Assembly: GCA_965652975.1 (NCBI GenBank)
Contig: CBFGYO010000077.1
Span: 1-18,155, forward strand
Reading direction: 5' to 3'
Source of the DNA: CADEDV01 sp036374495
GTDB lineage: Bacteria > Bacteroidota > Bacteroidia > Chitinophagales > Chitinophagaceae
Length of the DNA stretch: 18,155 nt
The position numbers were made by a program, and so were the translations under genes. Of the stretch, positions 13,611 to 18,155 are shown one piece after another. The notes beneath the pieces are model-generated. The model was not told the origin of the DNA, searched no databases, and saw only the letters and a list, made by a program, of their open reading frames with translations. The number at the start of each line of letters is the position of its first letter. Within the stretch, counting starts at the first letter, position 1.

Positions 13611-13695
13611 AATAATGTGGTCGAAAATAGCAGAAGTTGATGATTTCAGGTGGAATCATTTTAAATGAATTGTTATCATCAAATGGAAGCTGCGC

Positions 13696-13726
13696 TTTGC
13701 AATATAAGTTCAGCCAGATATCTTTA
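13696..13726 (+). promoter_or_regulatory. Promoter of the DUF6915-GNAT-arr operon
   Basis: TTTG (13696-13699), a 19-base spacer, then TATCTTTA (13719-13726), one base off the TAnnTTTG consensus. It lies 55 bases before the ATG at 13781 and downstream of the longest possible start at 13637, which argues for the shorter protein. Confidence 0.6.
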
Positions 13727-13780
13727 CCAGGGTCGAGCCACTTGTTATCGGCATGCCAGCAAAATAAAATTGGTTTTCAA

Positions 13781-14368
13781 ATGAATTACTGGAAACACAG
13801 CTTATTGTCTAAGAAAAAATTTAATGGCACTGCAGAGGATTACCTGCAGGTTCATAAATTCATGGACATTAGCAAGCTGTTTTATTTTGATATAAAGCAT
13901 CGGGTTCTTTTGCATAATACTTACGGTATTGACCTTTGTACTCAAAAGTTTGGTGAGACCTTAACCAATTCCGACGGTCAGACAATTTTGATTCGTGATA
14001 TAGCAGCAGAGCATTGTAAGGAAGATTTGATGGGCGTCGTACCAACTTTAAATAACTGGTTCAAGTACGTAGATGATAGAGTGTTGACATCCATCAAACC
14101 CATTAATCCTTCAGACAGCAAATTAAAGGAGTTCATACTGCGGCCATTAATAATGTCGGGACTCAAATCTACCTTGATAATAACGCACAGCAATTTTGGA
14201 GTTTTCCTTGCAAAGGAAATATTGGGACTTGATTATGCTTTGGAACTGGCAAAATATGTAGAGGGTTCAAACATAAATGAATTGCTACAATTTGTGAAAC
14301 TCCGGGATAGATGGCAATACACACCAGATCTGCAACAATTAAAAAATATCGAAAATGGGCTTAATTAG
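13781..14368 (+). CDS. DUF6915-like protein
   Basis: 195 residues from the ATG at 13781. The first half matches the pattern I associate with DUF6915: MNYWKHSLLSKKKF, GTAEDYLQVHKFMDISK, HRVLLHNTYGIDLC, FG..L.NSDG, AAEHCKEDLMGVVPTLNNW. Several conserved His (residues about 6, 23 and further on in HRVLLHN) could suit metal or substrate binding, but the function is not known. The second half (after about 110) contains a hydrophobic helix and IITHSNFGVFLAKEILG and was not recognised. The frame continues upstream to 13637, but that part is not like the family and lies before the promoter. First gene of a four-gene run. Confidence 0.7.
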   Translation: MNYWKHSLLSKKKFNGTAEDYLQVHKFMDISKLFYFDIKHRVLLHNTYGIDLCTQKFGETLTNSDGQTILIRDIAAEHCKEDLMGVVPTLNNWFKYVDDRVLTSIKPINPSDSKLKEFILRPLIMSGLKSTLIITHSNFGVFLAKEILGLDYALELAKYVEGSNINELLQFVKLRDRWQYTPDLQQLKNIENGLN

Positions 14369-14837
14369 TAACCTTTTTAAAAATCTATTCGGCAATAAAG
14401 AGCAAAAAGTAGAAGCAATAAAGCGGTCAGGTGATAATTATATGGCCAGGTATGAAAAAGAACGGGAGGAACGGATAGTAGCTGCAGAGGCGCGCCTCAA
14501 AGACTGGATGGTGACATCGCTGGAGGAAAAAGGAACGCTTCCTTTTAGCTGGGAGAGTGGCAATGACGAAGCGTTTGTATCTTTCCAGGACAAAACCGAA
14601 TCTGAAGAGGATAATTTTGAAGATTTGGAAGAGTATATTATCGCCAAATTAGAAATACCCGACGCCGGTGAGTTTCAAATGAATGGCAATGGTACTATTT
14701 ACATTGATAGCAATGTAGTAAAAGCAAAATATAGTTCCACGATGAAGGCGCTGGTTGATTTCAATGAAGAAACCGAAGAGGAGATTTATAGCGAAGAAGA
14801 ACAGGATAGTGGCGAAAAGGTTTTGTTTACCCTTTGA
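14355..14837 (+). CDS. Acidic protein of unknown function, overlapping the upstream gene
   Basis: 160 residues. The start overlaps the end of the DUF6915-like gene by 14 bases, so translation is probably coupled. It begins with a short amphipathic stretch (GLISNLFKNLFGNKEQK), then a charged helix (RYEKEREERIVAAEARLKDWM), a strand-rich middle (NGNGTIYIDSNVVKAKYSS) and a strongly acidic end (NEETEEEIYSEEEQDSGEK). There is no signal peptide or known domain. The acidic tail and tight coupling suggest a partner of the upstream protein (inference). Confidence 0.7.
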   Translation: MGLISNLFKNLFGNKEQKVEAIKRSGDNYMARYEKEREERIVAAEARLKDWMVTSLEEKGTLPFSWESGNDEAFVSFQDKTESEEDNFEDLEEYIIAKLEIPDAGEFQMNGNGTIYIDSNVVKAKYSSTMKALVDFNEETEEEIYSEEEQDSGEKVLFTL

Positions 14838-14882
14838 ATTTACGGGAAACAAAAAGTTTTACATCTCCCAACATTTCAAATA

Positions 14883-15365
14883 ATGACAAACATAAATATC
14901 AAACTGATCAAAACAGAAGCGGATGACCTGAACAGCTTTTTTCAATTTCAGCTTGACCATGAAGCCAATTATTTAGCTGCGTTCACTGCCAGGGATCCCA
15001 ATGATAAATCAGCATATATCGAGAAGTACACAAAGTTTTTGACTGACCCGTCAAAAATCATGCGTACAATAAAAATAAATGATGAAATAGTGGGTAGTAT
15101 ATCCAAATTTATGATTGAAAATGATGCCGAGATTACTTATTGGATTGACAGAAAATTTTGGGGGCAGGGAATTGCCACGACTGCACTTAAAGAACTTTTG
15201 AAAATTGAACCAACCAGGCCAATCTATGGACGTGTGGCATTTGACAATTATGGCTCACAAAAAGTGTTAGAGAAATGCGGGTTTGTAAAAATTGGAAAGG
15301 ATAAAGGATTTGCAAACGCCCGGCAGGCAGAGATCGAAGAATATATTTATAAACTTACAGACTGA
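14883..15365 (+). CDS. GNAT-family N-acetyltransferase
   Basis: 160 residues, a RimJ/RimL-like acetyltransferase using acetyl-CoA. The acetyl-CoA-binding motif A is RKFWGQGIAT at 90-99, and the later AFDNYGSQKVLEKCGFVKIG (119-138) is the usual N-x-x-S...L-E-K-x-G-F block of this subfamily. Substrate unknown: it could acetylate a protein N-terminus, a small molecule or a drug. It follows the acidic gene by 45 bases and precedes arr by 31 bases, all on one strand. Confidence 0.88.
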   Translation: MTNINIKLIKTEADDLNSFFQFQLDHEANYLAAFTARDPNDKSAYIEKYTKFLTDPSKIMRTIKINDEIVGSISKFMIENDAEITYWIDRKFWGQGIATTALKELLKIEPTRPIYGRVAFDNYGSQKVLEKCGFVKIGKDKGFANARQAEIEEYIYKLTD

Positions 15366-15396
15366 CTACTTCCCGGCAAACAATCACTTTACAACT

Positions 15397-15843
15397 ATGG
15401 AGAATAATAAAAGTGAGAACAAATCAAATGTGCCCGCTCAAAGCCCGTTTTCCCAAACATATTTTCATGGCACTAAGGCGGATTTGAAGATTGGTGACTT
15501 TATTGAAGCTGGTCTTAATTCAAACTATGGGCAAAGGAAGGAAGCGAAATATATTTATCTCACTGCTACCCTGGATGCTGCTATTTGGGGTGCTGAACTT
15601 GCTTTGGGTGAAGGACGTGAACGAATATATTTAGTGGAACCTACAGGCGATATTGAGGATGATCCCAACTTAACGGACAAAAAGTTTCCAGGTAATCCAA
15701 CAATGTCTTATCGCTCGAAATATCCATTCAAAGTGGTAGGCGAAATTACAGTTTGGCAAGCCCATTCTACAGAACAGGTTAAAGCCATGAAAGACGGACT
15801 GGCAAAACTTAATGAACAGGGTATTGAAGCTATCGAGGACTAA
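15397..15843 (+). CDS. arr: Rifampin ADP-ribosyltransferase (Arr family)
   Basis: 148 residues, close to the family's usual 140 or so. It transfers ADP-ribose from NAD+ to the C23 hydroxyl of rifamycins, inactivating them. Family blocks in order: YFHGTKADLKIGD (22-34, His24), SNYGQRKEAKYIYLTATLDA (42-61, tyrosines at 52 and 54), AIWGAELALGEGRERIYLVEPTG, EDDPNLTDKKFPGNPT (87-102, catalytic-region aspartate), SYRS, and the end KDGLAKLNEQGIEAIED. The ATG at 15397 is chosen; the frame opens 35 codons earlier inside the GNAT gene. Last gene of the plus-strand run, ending 3 bases from the convergent exporter gene. Chromosomal Arr homologues are known in environmental bacteria, so activity on rifampin is likely but not proven here. 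Confidence 0.93.
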   Translation: MENNKSENKSNVPAQSPFSQTYFHGTKADLKIGDFIEAGLNSNYGQRKEAKYIYLTATLDAAIWGAELALGEGRERIYLVEPTGDIEDDPNLTDKKFPGNPTMSYRSKYPFKVVGEITVWQAHSTEQVKAMKDGLAKLNEQGIEAIED

Positions 15844-15846
15844 CGG

Positions 15847-16485
15847 TCAAAGCCATAGCATTCGTACCACCCAGAATATCGAGGCAAGACAAAGGAACAC
15901 ACCTACTACCCGGTCGAATCTTTTCTGGGTAAAAAAACTCTTCGTCTGGATATATTCTCCAAAGAAAACATACAATGCATAGCCTGTAAATGTAGCCGAC
16001 CCAAGTCCCAGTACAAACAGTGTATAATGCAACGATTCTGGTTTCAGCAGGTTTTGAGAGATAAGATAGGTGGACCAAAAAATCCAGAATCCAAACTGAG
16101 CTGGATTCACCGCTTTTAAGGCCATGCCCAATAAGAATGCATGCATATTACCGTTGCCCTGTCTAACTTTCGGAGCTTTTTTCTTTTTGACCTTGCCAAA
16201 CGACTTCACAAAAATATAAACGCCTGCGGCGAAAAATAAGGTAGCCATCACCCATTCGAGGATATCAAAAAGTAGTTTTTGTTTTACAAAGAAAGCAATC
16301 CCGAGCAAGGTAAGTCGGATGTAAATAATTTCTACGATTGATGCGCCCAATCCGAATAACAGGCCGGCAGTTTTTCCTTTCCTGACAGTGATGTCCATGG
16401 CAGTGGCGTTTAAGCCGCCGGGAATAAGCGTACCTACCAGGCTGGTAACATACCCACTAAAGAAAGAGATAATGAAACTTAGCAT
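15847..16485 (-). CDS. LysE/RhtB-type amino-acid or metabolite exporter
   Basis: A 212-residue inner-membrane protein with about six hydrophobic segments. The first is a family-like start (SFFSGYVTSLVGTLIPGGLNATAM), followed by GLLFGLGASIVEIIYIRLTLLGI and WVMATLFFAAGVYIFVKSF. A basic cytoplasmic loop (GKVKKKKAPKVRQ) separates them from FLLGMALKAVNPAQFGFWIFW and two C-terminal segments. KAVNPAQFGFW matches the conserved NP motif of LysE transporters. The substrate cannot be told. Convergent with arr, with three bases between stops. Confidence 0.85.
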   Translation of the reverse strand: MLSFIISFFSGYVTSLVGTLIPGGLNATAMDITVRKGKTAGLLFGLGASIVEIIYIRLTLLGIAFFVKQKLLFDILEWVMATLFFAAGVYIFVKSFGKVKKKKAPKVRQGNGNMHAFLLGMALKAVNPAQFGFWIFWSTYLISQNLLKPESLHYTLFVLGLGSATFTGYALYVFFGEYIQTKSFFTQKRFDRVVGVFLCLASIFWVVRMLWL

Positions 16486-16696
16486 TCCGAAGTCTAAGAT
16501 AGGAAGATGGTTGAATTAAAATTTAATTAGGGTAGCAGGCTGGATTTATAACCAAATGGTCTTTTCTGACTAACTTAGGAATGCAGTTCTTTTCTCACTG
16601 ACAGTGAATACTGTTTATTAAGATCCGTCACCAGGGTGTGGTAAGAAGGAGATGTTTTGGAATTGTATCTTATTACCTTTTATATAAACAACTTTT

Positions 16697-17275
16697 ATGA
16701 AACGAGCTTCTTTTCTTAAGTTTTGTTTAGCAATCGGCAGTCTTGCATCCATTCCGATTAAGATGTACGCAAAAAAATTTTCTAAGCCAAGAGTGAAAAA
16801 GGGTATCATGGTTGCAAATAACAGTGATCGTTTCGGTAAACCTTTGTCTCTCTTCGATGGTGATAAATTTTACTGTAAAGTTTCCGGTAAAGACACGGAG
16901 GGAGATCTTTACATCTTTGATTCAACCCGCCTCAAGGAAGGTGGCCCGCCATTACACTATCACTACGACCAGGATGAATGGTGGTACATAATATCAGGGG
17001 AATACCTTATTAAAATAGGTGAAGAAATTTTTCATGCCAAAGCTGGCGATTGCGTATTTGGTCCACGCGGAGTGCCGCACACATTTGCCAAGGTGGGTGA
17101 GGCGGAAAGCAAACTTATTATGTTGTTTCAACCTGCCGGTAAAATGGAAGATTGGTTTAATCTTGTAAGTGAAGGAAAAGTTGCTAAAATGACGGAGGAA
17201 GAGAAGGATAAAGCCAGGAAGGAACATGGGTTTGTGCACGTCGGGCCACCACTTACTTTCCTGAAGAAGTCATAA
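16697..17275 (+). CDS. Cupin-domain protein with N-terminal signal-like segment
   Basis: 192 residues. The N-terminus (MKRASFLKFCLAIGSLASIP) is hydrophobic and could be an export signal or anchor; it has no twin arginine. The single cupin barrel carries motif 1 at PPLHYHYDQDEWWYIISGEY (His87, His89, Glu94) and motif 2 at FGPRGVPHTF (His128), so the metal site is complete. This quercetinase-like type of small cupin may be a dioxygenase or a sugar or small-molecule binder; no substrate can be named. A charged C-terminal tail (KMTEEEKDKARKEHG) follows. It lies alone and ends in front of a strong terminator. Confidence 0.86.
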   Translation: MKRASFLKFCLAIGSLASIPIKMYAKKFSKPRVKKGIMVANNSDRFGKPLSLFDGDKFYCKVSGKDTEGDLYIFDSTRLKEGGPPLHYHYDQDEWWYIISGEYLIKIGEEIFHAKAGDCVFGPRGVPHTFAKVGEAESKLIMLFQPAGKMEDWFNLVSEGKVAKMTEEEKDKARKEHGFVHVGPPLTFLKKS

Positions 17276-17400
17276 AATATTTTTTAGCGACGGGACATTT
17301 TTATTTTGTTTTGGCAAACACTTTTACAGGCTTAAATAGCCCCTCCGAGAAAACGCGAAATCCGGCTATTGCAAGCCCGGAATATTCTTTAAAACAAGTA

Positions 17401-17426
17401 AGGGCCATAAGATCAATGGCCCTTTT
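17401..17426. terminator. Intrinsic terminator between convergent genes
   Basis: AGGGCCAT (17401-17408), a 7-base loop, then ATGGCCCT (17416-17423) form a perfect 8-bp stem followed by four T on the plus strand. It serves the cupin gene and could also stop the convergent gene from the other side. Confidence 0.75.
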
Positions 17427-17458
17427 CGCGTAATATGCAAAAACAATTTTAAATTAAA

Positions 17459-17959
17459 TCATCGATTCTTCGTCGCCCGCAATATCTCCCCGTAGGTCGG
17501 AATCTGCTGCATAATGGAAGCTCGTAAGGATGTGAGCAGGTATACTTCTGCCTGGTAGAATTCAAAAGCGATTAATGAATTGGTGGCCGCCTTGATCTTC
17601 TTATAATATGATTCAAGGGTTTTCTCCTGTTCTACACGATTGACGAAATAGGAGTTGGCAAGTGAATCTGCCACTGCTGGTGTCATGCGGCCGTACGACT
17701 GGGCTGTTCTTTCATACAGCTTCATCCTGTTTTTGGCAGTCGTCACATTTGATTTCTGGTATTCATCATACAATTTCCAGAATGCTATTGAATCTTTTCC
17801 ACTCACATTTACCATTTTATCTATTGCTTCTCTTTTCTGTACACCAATTAAATTGATGATAGCTTCTGCTTCGGCATCCGAAGTCTGGGCATGGAGGTTT
17901 GTGATCGCAAATAAAGAAACCACGGAGAGGATGATTATTTTTCGTTTCATGGTAGTCAT
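17459..17959 (-). CDS. Secreted helical protein of unknown function
   Basis: 166 residues with a signal peptide (KRKIIILSVVSLFAITNLHA, then QTSDAEAEA). The mature protein is almost entirely helical, with two blocks (IAFWKLYDEYQKSNVTTAKNR and LESYYKKIKAATNSLIAFEF) recalling the small periplasmic Spy/CpxP-like or ECF-sensor-like proteins of Bacteroidota; that comparison is loose. The end (FYQAEVYLLTSLRASIMQQIP, then TYGE) looks conserved rather than random. Start choice is between the ATGs at 17959 and 17950; both leave the signal peptide intact. Confidence 0.75.
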   Translation of the reverse strand: MTTMKRKIIILSVVSLFAITNLHAQTSDAEAEAIINLIGVQKREAIDKMVNVSGKDSIAFWKLYDEYQKSNVTTAKNRMKLYERTAQSYGRMTPAVADSLANSYFVNRVEQEKTLESYYKKIKAATNSLIAFEFYQAEVYLLTSLRASIMQQIPTYGEILRATKNR

Positions 17960-18087
17960 TTATTGCAAATAAGGTAATATCGCCCAGATGATAAAAGATA
18001 TAGGGTATTTAACTGTTAAACGAGGCGGTTAACAATAAAAATCAATGCTGGGATTATAATTATGCGAAGTGAGTTTCGCGGATCGGG

Positions 18088-18142
18088 CGCAGATCTGTTT
18101 AATTAATCTGCGAAAAATCTGCTCAATCGGCGCAATCTGCGA
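18088..18142. repeat. ATCTGCG-type intergenic repeat, at window end
   Basis: AATCTGCGA occurs twice (18105-18113 and 18134-18142) and its inverse CGCAGAT once (18088-18094), forming a 7-bp stem with an 11-base loop. The block resembles the short palindromic repeats seen elsewhere in the window, but it may continue past the end, so its full extent is unknown. Confidence 0.4.
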
Positions 18143-18155
18143 GAAATGAAATCTC

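Noticed and set aside
13637..13780. N-terminal extension of the DUF6915-like protein
   Set aside because: The extra 48 residues start from a TTG, lie across the promoter at 13696-13726, and do not resemble the family's start.

Overview
The window looks like an ordinary chromosomal segment from a member of the Bacteroidota, most probably a Chitinophagaceae-type genome. The evidence is a secreted metalloprotease ending in a type IX secretion (T9SS) sorting domain, a protein resembling the C-terminal half of the T9SS/gliding protein GldM, several TTTG-N19-TAnnTTTG promoters (the Bacteroidota sigma factor consensus), few Shine-Dalgarno sequences, and many small intergenic palindromes. The taxonomic call is inference from these traits; no rRNA or marker gene was compared.

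Layout. Bases 1-3152 (minus strand) hold a complete valS (valyl-tRNA synthetase) and, upstream of it, a receiver-only response regulator. Bases 3425-5077 hold a small secreted protein (plus), a DUF2019-like protein (minus) and a possible 38-residue ORF. A Ser/His esterase (5085-5816, plus) faces a minus-strand block: aat (leucyl/phenylalanyl-tRNA-protein transferase), a 952-residue T9SS-exported reprolysin-like metalloprotease, and clpS. Aat and ClpS are the tagging enzyme and the recognition adaptor of the bacterial N-degron pathway, so this block is the clearest functional association in the window. A VOC/glyoxalase protein diverges from clpS. A minus-strand pair follows (GldM C-terminal-like secreted protein, then an uncharacterised protein), then a pyridoxamine-5'-phosphate-oxidase-like protein (plus).

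Bases 12549-12936 hold a tRNA-Val(UAC) transcription unit. It has one intact tRNA, two decaying upstream copies truncated at the T-loop and sharing an exact 50-bp direct repeat, a consensus promoter in front, and two related intrinsic terminators behind. This is the most unusual non-coding structure in the window.

Bases 13041-15843 hold a secreted unknown (minus) and a plus-strand run of four genes behind a consensus promoter: a DUF6915-like protein, an acidic unknown whose start overlaps it, a GNAT acetyltransferase, and an Arr-type rifampin ADP-ribosyltransferase. The rest of the window carries a LysE-type exporter (minus), a cupin (plus) with a strong terminator, a secreted helical protein (minus), and a repeat-like tail. 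No insertion sequence, integrase, CRISPR array or phage gene was recognised. I did not find a clearly new multi-gene system; the best candidates for a second look are the tRNA array, the aat-protease-clpS block, the free-standing GldM-like protein and the Arr operon.
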